NCBI GenBank assembly: GCA_903934745.1 | Contig: CAIZOZ010000567.1 | Location: 1 to 14,402 of the forward strand | Direction: 5' to 3' | Source of the DNA: an uncultured cyanobacterium | GTDB taxonomy: Bacteria; Cyanobacteriota; Cyanobacteriia; PCC-6307; Cyanobiaceae | DNA length: 14,402 bases | Shown here: in pieces, positions 1-7,698 of the stretch | Layout of the letters: the number at the start of each line of letters is the position of its first letter | Position numbering within the stretch: the stretch's first letter is position 1 | Program-made: the position numbers and the translations under genes | Notes under the pieces: generated by a model | Database searches by the model: none | Told to the model about the DNA's origin: nothing | The model's input: the letters and a program-made list of their open reading frames with translations, nothing else

Positions 1-869
1 ACCTCTACCAACCCCTCCCGCCAGTGAACAGGCGCCAGCTCCAGAATATTGCGTGAGCCCACACAGTCCAGCAGCGAATAACTCGGCCGCCGCGCCGGCG
101 TCGGGTAGTCGTCGGTCGTGATCGGCCTCACCTCGGCAGCCTGCGGCAACAACCCTCGCGCCACCCCCAACTCGCCGATCGCCACAGCGAAGTCGTACCA
201 ACTGGCGGCACCGGCATCGCTCCAGTGCAGGATGCCGCTGGCCTGGCGGCCGATGGCGGCCCAGCAGGCTGCCGCCAGGGTATGGGTGGCCGTGGGACAG
301 CCCACCTGGTCGGCCACCACGGCCAGAGCTTCGCCTGCCGCTGCCCGAAGGCCATGCAGGCGCAGCATGGTGAGGCAGAAGTTCTTGCCCACGGGCCCAT
401 ACACCCAGCTGGTGCGCAGCACACAACAGCGATCGGCCGGTAAGGCGGCCCGAGCCCGCTGTTCTCCCTCCGCCTTGCTGCGGCCGTAGACACCGATCGG
501 ATCAAGATCCTGCTCGGGGCGGTAGGGATGGCCCTGCTCACCGTTGAAGACAAAATCAGTGCTCACCTGCAGCAAGCGGCCGCCGCTGCCGGCCAGGGCC
601 GTGGCGAAGGCCCCTGGGGCGCCGGCATTCACCGCTCTGGCCAGTTCAGGCTCAGCTTCTGCCTTGTCCACCGCCGTGTAGGCCCCGGCATTGAGCACCC
701 AGTCGGGACGGTGCAGGCGGACCGCCGCAGCGCAGGCCTCGGCAGCGGCGAGATCCAGTTCGGCGCGGCCGCAGGCGATCAACGTGACCCCCTCGGGCTT
801 GCTGGCCCGCAGGGCCTGGCCCAGCTGACCGTCGCTGCCGGTGAGCAGCACCTTCAGCGGCGCACTCAT
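1..869 (-). CDS. rfbD: dTDP-4-dehydrorhamnose reductase, 3' end cut by window edge
   Basis: This enzyme performs the last step of dTDP-L-rhamnose synthesis, the NAD(P)H-dependent reduction of dTDP-4-keto-L-rhamnose, in the cytoplasm. The gene starts at ATG 869-867, and 289 codons are visible before the window ends. The family is about 290-300 residues long, so only a few C-terminal residues are missing. Visible motifs are the Rossmann loop TGSDGQLG (residues 10-17), the NAGAYTAVDKAE segment (60-71), STDFVFNG (103-110) and the catalytic YxxxK as YGRSK (128-132). A C-terminal PTPARRPSYSLLD-type segment is also typical of RfbD. Its ATG overlaps the rfbC stop as ATGA, which implies translational coupling in one operon with rfbC and rfbA. 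RmlD is the usual synonym. Family assignment is firm; use of the rhamnose in lipopolysaccharide or capsule is inference. Confidence 0.95.
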   Translation of the reverse strand, partial: MSAPLKVLLTGSDGQLGQALRASKPEGVTLIACGRAELDLAAAEACAAAVRLHRPDWVLNAGAYTAVDKAEAEPELARAVNAGAPGAFATALAGSGGRLLQVSTDFVFNGEQGHPYRPEQDLDPIGVYGRSKAEGEQRARAALPADRCCVLRTSWVYGPVGKNFCLTMLRLHGLRAAAGEALAVVADQVGCPTATHTLAAACWAAIGRQASGILHWSDAGAASWYDFAVAIGELGVARGLLPQAAEVRPITTDDYPTPARRPSYSLLDCVGSRNILELAPVHWREGLVE

Positions 870-1453
870 GGGAACACGTCTCCAGATGCCAGGGCCTCGG
901 CCAGGTTGGGAGCCGCTCCATCCTTGTCCGCCAGCAGGGGCTCGGCTCCATGGAGATCCTCAAGCGGCCAGGTAATCGCCAATGTGGGGTCATCCCAGCG
1001 CAGGGAGCGTTCACAGCTGCGGTTCCAGAAGCCACTGGCCTTGTACAACACCTCGGCGCTGTCGCTGAGGGTGAGAAAACCATGGGCGAAACCCACCGGC
1101 ACCCAAAGCTGGCAACAGTTTTCGGCGCTGAGCCTGGCTCCGACCCACTGGCCGAAACTGGTGGAGGAACGGCGCAGGTCGACGGCGACATCGAACACCT
1201 CGCCGACCACACAGCGCACCAACTTGCCCTGGGGTTCGGGTGCCAGCTGATAGTGCAAACCCCGCAGCACCCCACGGCTGGAGCGGGAGTGGTTGTCCTG
1301 ATGGAAGAGTGGAGCCTGATCCGGCGCCACACCGAGGATCTCGGCAAAGCGGCGCTGATTCCAGCTCTCATAAAAGAAGCCCCGCCCATCGCCGAAAACC
1401 TGGGGGGTGAGCAGCAGCGGCCCCTCGATAGCGAAGCGTTGAATCTCCATCAT
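866..1453 (-). CDS. rfbC: dTDP-4-dehydrorhamnose 3,5-epimerase
   Basis: RfbC/RmlC converts dTDP-4-keto-6-deoxy-D-glucose to the L-rhamnose configuration by epimerisation at C3 and C5. The 195-residue product has the usual cupin-family length and signatures: DGRGFFYESW (residues 22-31), the NHSRSSRGVLRGLHYQ segment (54-69) with the expected catalytic His67, a tyrosine in VLYK (Tyr137) where the family has its catalytic Tyr, and a DDP turn (154-156). The start codon is the ATG at 1453-1451, which overlaps the rfbA TGA by one base (TGATG); a second ATG follows immediately. The stop overlaps the rfbD start. Both junctions point to translational coupling. No truncation or missing key residue is seen. 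Confidence 0.96.
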   Translation of the reverse strand: MMEIQRFAIEGPLLLTPQVFGDGRGFFYESWNQRRFAEILGVAPDQAPLFHQDNHSRSSRGVLRGLHYQLAPEPQGKLVRCVVGEVFDVAVDLRRSSTSFGQWVGARLSAENCCQLWVPVGFAHGFLTLSDSAEVLYKASGFWNRSCERSLRWDDPTLAITWPLEDLHGAEPLLADKDGAAPNLAEALASGDVFP

Positions 1454-2379
1454 CAGCTCACCTCCTCGCCGCGCTCGGTGAGCAGCTGCAACAGATAGGT
1501 TCCATAACCGCTTTTTCTCAACGGCTGAGCCAGCCGCTCCAGCTGGCCGTCATCAATCCAGCCCAGACGCCAGGCCACCTCCTCCGGGCAGCCGACCTTC
1601 AACCCCTGGCGATGCTCCAGGGTGCGGATGTAGCTCGCCGCCTCATGCAACGAATCAGGCGTGCCGGTATCGAGCCAGGCCATGCCACGGCCCATCAATT
1701 GCACCCGCAACAGGCCCTCGTCGAGATAGAGCTGGTTGAGATCGGTGATCTCCAGCTCACCCCGCTGGGAGGGGCGCACCTGGCGGGCCCGCTCCACCAC
1801 GCTGGCGTCATAGAAATAAAGGCCGGTGACCGCATAGCGGGACTTCGGGCGGACCGGTTTCTCCTCCAGGCTGATCACCCGCCCCTGCTGGTCAAACTGC
1901 ACCACGCCATAGCGCTCCGGATCACGCACCGGGTAGGCAAACACCGTGGCCCCGATGGCGGGGCCATTGCTGGCCTGCAGCTGGGGCACCAGATCATGCC
2001 CATGGAAAAGGTTGTCGCCCAGCACCAGGGCAGCCGGCCGGCCGGCCAGGAAATCGGCACCGATCAGAAAGGCCTGGGCCAGGCCCTCGGGTCGCGGCTG
2101 GATGGCGTACTCGATCGCCATCCCCCAGGCGGAACCATCGCCCAGCAGGCGCTGGAAGGCGCTCTGTTCAGTGGGGGTGGTGATGATCAGCACGTCGCGG
2201 ATCCCTGCCAGCATCAACGTGCTGAGCGGGTAATAAATCATCGGCTTGTCGTACACCGGCATCAGCTGCTTGCTGATCGCGCCGGTGAGCGGCGCCAACC
2301 TGGTGCCGTTACCTCCGGCCAGGATGATGCCCCTTCGCTCGCTGGTGGCCAGGGTTTCGACGCTCACGTTGGACTTCAT
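1453..2379 (-). CDS. rfbA: glucose-1-phosphate thymidylyltransferase
   Basis: RfbA/RmlA makes dTDP-glucose from dTTP and glucose-1-phosphate, the entry step to dTDP-L-rhamnose. The 308-residue product carries the nucleotidyltransferase signature GGNGTRLAPLT (residues 22-32), the KQLMPVYDKPMIYYPLS segment (37-53), the metal-binding GDN (121-123), EEKP (172-175) and WLDTGTPDSL (235-244), all characteristic of the family. The reading frame from ATG 2379 gives about 14 residues before the conserved RGIILAGG strand, more than most homologues. A GTG four codons downstream is an alternative start, and no clear Shine-Dalgarno sequence is seen. The gene lies 87 bp downstream of polA on the same strand and is the first of three coupled rhamnose genes. 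The dehydratase gene rfbB, needed between RfbA and RfbC, is not in the window. Confidence 0.96.
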   Translation of the reverse strand: MKSNVSVETLATSERRGIILAGGNGTRLAPLTGAISKQLMPVYDKPMIYYPLSTLMLAGIRDVLIITTPTEQSAFQRLLGDGSAWGMAIEYAIQPRPEGLAQAFLIGADFLAGRPAALVLGDNLFHGHDLVPQLQASNGPAIGATVFAYPVRDPERYGVVQFDQQGRVISLEEKPVRPKSRYAVTGLYFYDASVVERARQVRPSQRGELEITDLNQLYLDEGLLRVQLMGRGMAWLDTGTPDSLHEAASYIRTLEHRQGLKVGCPEEVAWRLGWIDDGQLERLAQPLRKSGYGTYLLQLLTERGEEVS

Positions 2380-2466
2380 CGGCCACGCAACAGCAAGGAG
2401 TCTCTCACCACGGTCGAGCCGGCTGAGGCCTTGGCCCCGTGCAACGCCGCCGCCTGAGGGAATAGC

Positions 2467-5463
2467 TCACTTCGCCTCCATCCAGTTCGGTCCCACCCCG
2501 GTGTCCACCTGCAGCGGCACGGTGAGCTGCACGGCGTTCTCCATGGTCTGGCGGGTGAGCGCCAGGGTCTGCTCCAGGGCCTCAGGGGCCACCTCGAGCA
2601 CCAGTTCATCGTGCACCTGCAGCAGCAGCCTGGCCGGCAGCTGGCTCGCCAGCAAGGCCTGATGCAGCCGCACCATCGCCACCTTGATGATGTCGGCACT
2701 GGATCCCTGGATCGGCGCATTGGCCGCCGCCCGCAATTGCTGGCCCTCCATGCCGGCGCGGCGGGCTGCCTCCAGATCGATCGCCAGCGGATCTTTGCCC
2801 AGCAGCCTGCCCAGGCCGCCCGGATCGAAGTGGAAGCTGCGGCGGCGCCCCAGGATCGTCTCGACGTAGCCCCGGCTGAGGGCGAGCCGCTCCTGCAGTT
2901 CCAGGAAGGCGAACACCCGCGGATAGCGCTGCTTGTACTTGCTCAGAAACTCCTTGGCCTGGGCCGGGCTGAGACCGGTTTCGCGGGCGAAGCGCTGGGC
3001 CCCCATGCCGTAGATCACGCCGAAGTTGATCGTCTTGCCCAGACGGCGTTCCGCCGCTGTCACCTCGTCTTTCTCCAGCAGCAAGCGAGCCGTCAGCGCA
3101 TGAACATCGTCGCCGCTGTTGTAGGCCTCCACCAGCACCGGTTCCCCCGAGAGGTGGGTGAGGATGCGCAGCTCAATCTGGGAATAGTCGGCGCTGATCA
3201 GCTGCCAACCCTCCTGGGGCAGAAAAGCCTTGCGAATGCGGCGGCTGAACTCAGTGCGGATCGGAATGTTCTGCAGGTTGGGATTGCTGCTCGAGAGCCG
3301 GCCGGTGGCGGTGACCGCCTGGTTGAAATCGGTGTGGACCCGGCCGGTTTCGGGCTCCACCAGGGCCGGCAACGCCTCCACATAGGTGCTGCGCAACTTG
3401 CTGAGGGTGCGGTGCTCCAGCACCAGCGGCACCACTGGATGATCGCCATCGAGCTTCTCGAGCACGGCCGCATCGGTGCTCCAACCGGTCTTGGTCTTGC
3501 GTGATTTCTTGCGATCCAATCCCAGGGTGTCGAACAGCAGTTCGCCCAGTTGCTTCGGTGAGGCCAGGTTGAACGCAACGCCGGCGGCCTGCCTGGCCTC
3601 CCCTTCGAGGCGCGCCAGCGCGGCCGCCAGCTCGACGCTCAGCTCCTGGAGATAGGGAATGTCGATGCGGATGCCGGTGGCCTCCATCGCCGCCAGCACC
3701 GGCTCCAGCGGCAGCTCCACCTGCTCCAGCAAGGGCAGCAGAGCGGCACCGAGGCTCGAGAGCTCCTGGCGCAGCAGGTCCGTGAGTCGGCGCGTCAGAT
3801 GCACGTCCATGCCGCAATACAGGGCGGCGGCGGCCACGGCCACATCGGCGAAGCTGCCCCCCTTCGGCACCAGCTCGCTGAAGCTGGTGGGGGTGAAGCC
3901 GAAGTGGCGTTCGGCCATGGCCTCAAGGCTGTGCTTATCGCCCACATCCCGCAGGTAGTCGGCCAGCATCGTGTCCATCACCACCCCGGCCAGGGGCAGA
4001 CCATGACGCAACAGGATCAGCCGGTCGTATTTGGCGTTCTGCAGGGTCTTGGGATGGGCGCTGCTGGCCAGCCAGGGGGCCAGGGCCGTGAGCACCTGCT
4101 CCAGGGGCAGCTGGCTGGGCGCTGGTGGTGGCTCGCTCAGCAGGTCGGCGGCAGCCTGGGGGCGATGGCCGATCGGGATGTAGGCCAGATCAGCGGGCCC
4201 TGGGCCCCAACCCAGACCGATGCCCACCAGTTCGGCGCGGAAGGGATTGAGATCGGTGGTTTCGGTGTCGAGGGCCACCGGGACCGCCGCATCGGTGCAG
4301 GCCAGCAGCCGACTCAGCAGCGAGGCCAGGTCGGCCGCCGTGGTCACGATCTGGGGCTCAAGGAGGGGCGGGCCTGCGCTGGCCTGGGCTGAGCCCTGGG
4401 GCTCGCTGGCCGCGCTGACGCCACCGGCGGTGGGCGGCCCGGCGTCGCCCGCCCCGGCAGCCGCGACCTCTCTGACACCTGCAACTGAAGCTGCCTCTGC
4501 CGGTTGGCCGGCGGGTACCGCCGCCTCGCCGGCCGGCGGCGGGGCCGAGAAGACGCGAGCGAAGCCCTCCACTTGGCGGGCCAGGCTGAACAGTTCCAAC
4601 TCTTCGAGCCGCCGGCTCAGGTCTTCGGCCTTCACCCTGCCCAGGGCGAGGCGCGGCTCGGTCGGCAGCGGCACCTCCACCAGGATCCGGGCCAGCTTGC
4701 GTGAGAGATAGGCGTTGGCGCGGTCGGTTTCGAGCTTGCCCTTGAGGGCTCCCTTCACCTGGTCGAGGGCGGCGTAGACGCCATCGAGATCACCGTGGGC
4801 CTGGAGCAGGGTGATAGCCGTCTTGGGCCCGACGCCCTTGACCCCCGGGATGTTGTCGGAGCTGTCACCGGTGAGGGCCTTGAGATCGATCACGTCTTCG
4901 GGTGGCACCCCCAGCCGGGCGATCACCTGTTCGCGGCGGATTTCACTGGGGCCCGAGTTCTTGGCGTAAGGACCACCGCCCATGTACAGCACGGCGATGT
5001 CGCGCTCGTCATCGACCAGCTGGAACAGGTCGCGGTCGCCCGAGAGGATGCGCACCCGCCAGCCGCCATCGGCGGCCTGGTTGGCCAAAGTGCCGAGCAC
5101 GTCGTCGGCCTCAAAGCCCGGGGCCAGGCAGAGGGCCAGATCAAGCGCTTCGGCCAGGATGGACTGGAGATTGGCCAGATCCTCGAAAAAGTGCTGCGGC
5201 GCTTCATCCCGGTGGGCCTTGTAATTGGCATCCTCCAGATGCCGAAAGGTGGGCTCGGCGGTGTCGAAGGCGATCACCACGCCCTGGGGACTCAGGCCCT
5301 TGCAGTTGTCGAGCAGGGCCTTGAGGAAGCCATAGGTGACGCTGGTGGGCACCCCGGCCTTGGTGCTGAGACCACCTTCACCGCCCTTGGCGAAGGCATA
5401 AAAACTGCGAAAGGCCAACGAATGGCCATCCACCAACAGCAACAGGGGCTTCTCCTCCACCAT
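2467..5463 (-). CDS. polA: DNA polymerase I
   Basis: This is a full three-domain family A DNA polymerase of 998 residues acting in Okazaki-fragment maturation and repair. The 5' nuclease domain (about 1-300) shows FEADD (117-121), SGDRD (141-145) and the helix-hairpin-helix region DSSDNIPGVKGVGPKTA (200-216). The 3'-5' exonuclease domain retains DTET (Asp399, Glu401), NAKYD (476-480) and YCGMD (549-553), so proofreading is probably active. The polymerase domain has motif A DYSQIELR (759-766), the O-helix Lys810/Phe814/Tyr818 (Phe, not Tyr, at the ddNTP-discriminating site) and motif C HDE (951-953). An insertion near 880-910 before the NAPIQG motif resembles other cyanobacterial enzymes. The start chosen is ATG 5463, preceded by GGAG; a possible non-ATG start 20 codons upstream lacks family similarity. 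The linker at about 306-370 is unusually Ala/Pro/Gly-rich. Confidence 0.97.
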   Translation of the reverse strand: MVEEKPLLLLVDGHSLAFRSFYAFAKGGEGGLSTKAGVPTSVTYGFLKALLDNCKGLSPQGVVIAFDTAEPTFRHLEDANYKAHRDEAPQHFFEDLANLQSILAEALDLALCLAPGFEADDVLGTLANQAADGGWRVRILSGDRDLFQLVDDERDIAVLYMGGGPYAKNSGPSEIRREQVIARLGVPPEDVIDLKALTGDSSDNIPGVKGVGPKTAITLLQAHGDLDGVYAALDQVKGALKGKLETDRANAYLSRKLARILVEVPLPTEPRLALGRVKAEDLSRRLEELELFSLARQVEGFARVFSAPPPAGEAAVPAGQPAEAASVAGVREVAAAGAGDAGPPTAGGVSAASEPQGSAQASAGPPLLEPQIVTTAADLASLLSRLLACTDAAVPVALDTETTDLNPFRAELVGIGLGWGPGPADLAYIPIGHRPQAAADLLSEPPPAPSQLPLEQVLTALAPWLASSAHPKTLQNAKYDRLILLRHGLPLAGVVMDTMLADYLRDVGDKHSLEAMAERHFGFTPTSFSELVPKGGSFADVAVAAAALYCGMDVHLTRRLTDLLRQELSSLGAALLPLLEQVELPLEPVLAAMEATGIRIDIPYLQELSVELAAALARLEGEARQAAGVAFNLASPKQLGELLFDTLGLDRKKSRKTKTGWSTDAAVLEKLDGDHPVVPLVLEHRTLSKLRSTYVEALPALVEPETGRVHTDFNQAVTATGRLSSSNPNLQNIPIRTEFSRRIRKAFLPQEGWQLISADYSQIELRILTHLSGEPVLVEAYNSGDDVHALTARLLLEKDEVTAAERRLGKTINFGVIYGMGAQRFARETGLSPAQAKEFLSKYKQRYPRVFAFLELQERLALSRGYVETILGRRRSFHFDPGGLGRLLGKDPLAIDLEAARRAGMEGQQLRAAANAPIQGSSADIIKVAMVRLHQALLASQLPARLLLQVHDELVLEVAPEALEQTLALTRQTMENAVQLTVPLQVDTGVGPNWMEAK

Positions 5464-5486
5464 GACTCTCCGCCGCCTCAGCCTCT

Positions 5487-5494
5487 GCGATCGC
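5487..5494. repeat. HIP1 octamer
   Basis: This is a single copy of GCGATCGC, the highly iterated palindrome 1 of many cyanobacteria, in the polA upstream region. It is the only exact copy seen in the 14.4 kb. That fits a picocyanobacterium, where HIP1 is not strongly enriched. Confidence 0.7.
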
Positions 5495-5616
5495 CACAGC
5501 CTGCCAGAGCAGGCCGGACTCACCGGCAGCGCTGGCTGGTTTCAGCGCCTGCACGGGGTGTCGGGGGTAGCGGCTGCGCCATCCTGGAGACAACGAAATA
5601 TCGATGCCGCCCCTCG

Positions 5617-5865
5617 ATGGCCCGACTTCCCCGCCGCTATGCCATCTACCTGATCCTCACCGGCGGCCACACGGAGGTGGTGCACTTCAGCACCCTCGAC
5701 GCCTTTCATCAGTGGTACACGGGGGTGCTGCACGCAGCGGCCGCTCCCGATGCCTTCGTGAACGTGCCGATCAGTGAGCTGGAAGGCGAATATCTCTTGA
5801 TCCGCTCCAGCAGTGTGATGGCGATCCGGGTGGAACCCCATTACGGCACGGTGGACGACGACTGA
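5617..5865 (+). CDS. conserved cyanobacterial small protein of unknown function (82 aa)
   Basis: The product is 82 residues with no family function that I can name. It begins MARLPRRYAIYLILTGG and has a WYTGVLHA segment (33-40), an acidic SELEGEYLLI stretch (53-62) and a strongly acidic C-terminus (VDDD). There is no signal peptide; the YAIYLILTGG strand looks like the first beta strand of a small soluble fold. I recall similar short proteins in picocyanobacteria, but could not search. The start is the only in-frame ATG; no Shine-Dalgarno sequence is near it, and the in-frame reading upstream is not conserved-looking. The gene is divergent from polA (153 bp between starts) and convergent with gltX. 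Its last 25 bp, including the stop, are antiparallel to the 3' end of gltX. Codon use matches its neighbours. Function unknown. Confidence 0.8.
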   Translation: MARLPRRYAIYLILTGGHTEVVHFSTLDAFHQWYTGVLHAAAAPDAFVNVPISELEGEYLLIRSSSVMAIRVEPHYGTVDDD

Positions 5866-7301
5866 AGCCGTAGCCGGTCCTCACCGCTGGGATGCAGCAG
5901 CCGCCAGGTGGTCACCAGATCGGGCCCCTGGAGGCTGCCCAGCAGGGCCGCCCGCAGGCTCTTCATCAGCACACCCTTCTTCACCCCGGCCTGGCTGGCG
6001 GCCTGGCCCAACAGCGCCTGAGCCTGCTCGGCGCTCAAGGTCTCGCCACCCTCCGGCAGCAGGGCCAGCAAGGTCGCCAGGGCCGGGCGAACCCCGTCGC
6101 TGGCCAACTGGGCGAGGGCGGCGGCATCGGGCTCAGGCCTGGTGAAGAAGGGGAGGGCCTGCTCAACACCATCGGCCAGCAGCGTGAGGGAGGGGGCAAG
6201 CAGCGCACAGAGCTGGCGCTGCCAATCGGCCTCGGCGCCGGGGCCGGCGCTGCCCCAGCCCCTGGCGGCCCAGAGCGGCAGCAGTTGCTGCCGCAGGCTT
6301 TCAGGATCAAGGCCGTGCAGCACCTGGCCGTTGAGCCAGTTGAGCTTGTCCCAGTCGAAGCGGGCACCGGCCCGGTTGACGCGGCCGAAATCAAACACCG
6401 CTGCGGCCTGCTCAAGGCTGAAGCGTTCGCCCATGCCTTCCGGTGGTGACCAGCCCAGCAGGGTCATGTAGTTGACGAGGGCCTCGGCGCTGTAGCCCAT
6501 GGCCTGGAAGTCGCTGATCGAGGTGACGCCATCGCGCTTCGAGAGCTTCTTGCCCTCCTGGTTGAGGATCAGCGGCGTGTGGGCAAAGACCGGCGGGGTG
6601 TGGCCGAGGGCCGTGTAGAGCAGCAGTTGCTTGGCGGTGTTAGCGATGTGGTCCTCACCGCGGATCACGTGGCTGATCGCCATCGCGGCGTCATCCACCA
6701 CCACCACCAGGTTGTACAGGGGGTCACCGATCTGATCGGCGGGGGCACGGCGGGCGATCACCATGTCGCCGCCCAGGTCGCTGCCGGCCCAGCGCATCTC
6801 GCCGCGTACCAGGTCTTGCCAGCTGATCACGGCCCCGTCATCGATGCGGAAGCGGACCACCGCCTCGCGCCCTTCAGCCAGGAAGGCCCCTTCCTGCTCG
6901 GGGCTGAGGTCGCGATGGCGGTTGTCGTAGCGCGGTGCCCGGTTCTGGGCCTGCTGCAGCTCCCGCATCGCGGTCAATTCCGCTTCGTTGGCATAGCAGC
7001 GATAGGCGTGACCGCTGGCCAACAGCTGGGCGATGGCAGCCCGGTGCGCCTCGATGCGCTCGCTCTGGATCACCGGCTCCCCGTCCCAGTCAAGGCCGAG
7101 CCAGTGCAGTCCTTCCAGGATGTTGGCGGTGTATTCCGGCCTGGAGCGCTCGCGGTCGGTGTCCTCGATGCGCAGCAAAAAACTGCCGCCATGGTGGCGG
7201 GCAAATAACCAGTTGAAGACAGCTGTACGGGCCGTGCCGATGTGCAGCGTGCCGGTAGGGCTGGGAGCCAAACGGACACGCACCGAACCGGTTACGGCCA
7301 T
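5841..7301 (-). CDS. gltX: glutamate--tRNA ligase
   Basis: GltX is a class I aminoacyl-tRNA synthetase that charges tRNA-Glu. In cyanobacteria the family is generally non-discriminating and also makes Glu-tRNA-Gln for GatCAB; that is family knowledge, not read here. The 486-residue product has the HIGH-type motif PSPTGTLHIGTAR (residues 13-25), LRIEDTDRERS (43-53), the RGEDHIANTAKQ segment (214-225) and the KMSKS-type KKLSKRDG (251-258), then an alpha-helical anticodon-binding region to the end. The start is ATG 7301, preceded by AGGAG seven bases upstream; an extended frame would begin inside the tRNA-Asp gene and is rejected. The start lies only 24 bp after tRNA-Asp, so the two are probably co-transcribed. 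The 3' end overlaps the convergent small gene by 25 bp. Confidence 0.97.
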   Translation of the reverse strand: MAVTGSVRVRLAPSPTGTLHIGTARTAVFNWLFARHHGGSFLLRIEDTDRERSRPEYTANILEGLHWLGLDWDGEPVIQSERIEAHRAAIAQLLASGHAYRCYANEAELTAMRELQQAQNRAPRYDNRHRDLSPEQEGAFLAEGREAVVRFRIDDGAVISWQDLVRGEMRWAGSDLGGDMVIARRAPADQIGDPLYNLVVVVDDAAMAISHVIRGEDHIANTAKQLLLYTALGHTPPVFAHTPLILNQEGKKLSKRDGVTSISDFQAMGYSAEALVNYMTLLGWSPPEGMGERFSLEQAAAVFDFGRVNRAGARFDWDKLNWLNGQVLHGLDPESLRQQLLPLWAARGWGSAGPGAEADWQRQLCALLAPSLTLLADGVEQALPFFTRPEPDAAALAQLASDGVRPALATLLALLPEGGETLSAEQAQALLGQAASQAGVKKGVLMKSLRAALLGSLQGPDLVTTWRLLHPSGEDRLRLQSSSTVP

Positions 7302-7307
7302 CGAGAA

Positions 7308-7312
7308 GCTCC
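7308..7312 (-). promoter_or_regulatory. gltX ribosome binding site
   Basis: On the minus strand AGGAG sits seven bases before ATG 7301, within the 24-bp gap after tRNA-Asp. It decides the gltX start against the longer open frame that reads back into the tRNA gene. Confidence 0.7.
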
Positions 7313-7325
7313 TGGGTGGTCTGAA

Positions 7326-7399
7326 CGGGACTGACGGGATTCGAACCCGCAACTTCCGCCGTGACAGGGCGGTGCTCTAACCGGTTGAACTACAGTCCC
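7326..7399 (-). tRNA. tRNA-Asp (anticodon GTC)
   Basis: The minus strand folds into a complete 74-nt cloverleaf: acceptor stem GGGACTG/CAGTCCC, a D arm, anticodon stem CCGCC/GGCGG with loop CTGTCAC (anticodon GTC), and T stem GCGGG/CCCGT with loop TTCGAAT. The discriminator base is G, as expected for tRNA-Asp. The CCA end is not encoded; the next bases read TTC. The gene is followed after 24 bp by gltX and preceded by a good promoter at 7472-7501. Confidence 0.97.
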
Positions 7400-7425
7400 A
7401 GGCCAGCCGGTTGGGGCTTGACCAG

Positions 7426-7442
7426 CCGTGCTGGAAGCACGG
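7426..7442 (-). other. hairpin in the tRNA-Asp 5' leader
   Basis: CCGTGC and GCACGG pair around a 5-nt loop between the putative promoter and the tRNA-Asp 5' end. It would lie in the precursor leader removed by RNase P and could assist processing. The role is inferred. Confidence 0.4.
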
Positions 7443-7471
7443 ACATGCCGACGTGAACCGCCGACTCAGGA

Positions 7472-7501
7472 AGTATCCAACGTGACGTGTCCCCCCGTCA
7501 A
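7472..7501 (-). promoter_or_regulatory. sigma70-type promoter for tRNA-Asp (and probably gltX)
   Basis: On the minus strand a -35 element TTGACG (7501-7496) and a -10 element GATACT (7477-7472) are separated by 18 bp. They match the consensus at 5 of 6 and 4 of 6 positions. The predicted start near 7465 gives a leader of roughly 65 nt before tRNA-Asp. The -35 hexamer sits inside a small dyad, CCCCG-TTGA-CGGGG (7493-7506), which may be an operator or a chance feature. Confidence 0.6.
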
Positions 7502-7566
7502 CGGGGCTGGATCGGTCATCAAGGCGGACGCTGGCCGCGCGTTCCATCTTGTTGGCATGCCAGACG

Positions 7567-7605
7567 AAAACCCACCTGTTCGCCGGAACAAGTGAGCGTG
7601 GGTGG
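7567..7605 (-). terminator. probable rho-independent terminator of the rplS/tRNA-Trp/small-protein unit
   Basis: On the minus strand an outer stem (CCACC or CCCAC with GGTGG or GTGGG) encloses a perfect inner stem TGTTC-CGGC-GAACA (7590-7577) and is followed by TTTT (7570-7567). There is an asymmetric internal bulge of several bases, so the fold is not ideal. Its position, just downstream of the small gene and just upstream of the tRNA-Asp promoter, is what a terminator needs. Confidence 0.5.
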
Positions 7606-7648
7606 ATGGATCCGCTCGGTGTCGGGGCGGAGCGTGTTCTCAGTCGGT

Positions 7649-7680
7649 CGGTGCTTGGGGTAATTCGGCGGTGCTTGGGG
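7649..7680. repeat. 12-bp direct repeat with 20-bp period
   Basis: CGGTGCTTGGGG occurs at 7649-7660 and 7669-7680. A related GCTTGGGGC occurs at 7673-7681 and again at 7809-7817, so it brackets the 17-bp tandem block on both sides. Confidence 0.75.
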
Positions 7681-7698
7681 CCGTAGGTGAAACCATGA

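Noticed and set aside
528..1498. Long plus-strand open frames opposite rfbD and rfbC
   Set aside because: They are antisense shadows of GC-rich genes with strong family motifs on the minus strand; their translations show no recognisable domain.
2611..3504. 297-residue plus-strand open frame opposite polA
   Set aside because: It mirrors conserved polymerase-domain codons; composition is His/Gln/Gly-rich, as is typical for antisense frames here.
5464..5523. Upstream start for polA adding 20 residues
   Set aside because: The added residues are Arg-rich and unlike the family; ATG 5463 is followed at once by the conserved first strand and has GGAG before it.
4795..5616. N-terminal extension of the 82-residue gene across the start of polA
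   Set aside because: The extension is antisense to the conserved 5' nuclease domain of PolA; only the part after ATG 5617 looks like a real protein.
7302..7352. Upstream start for gltX
   Set aside because: It would begin inside tRNA-Asp; ATG 7301 has a good Shine-Dalgarno sequence and fits the family N-terminus.
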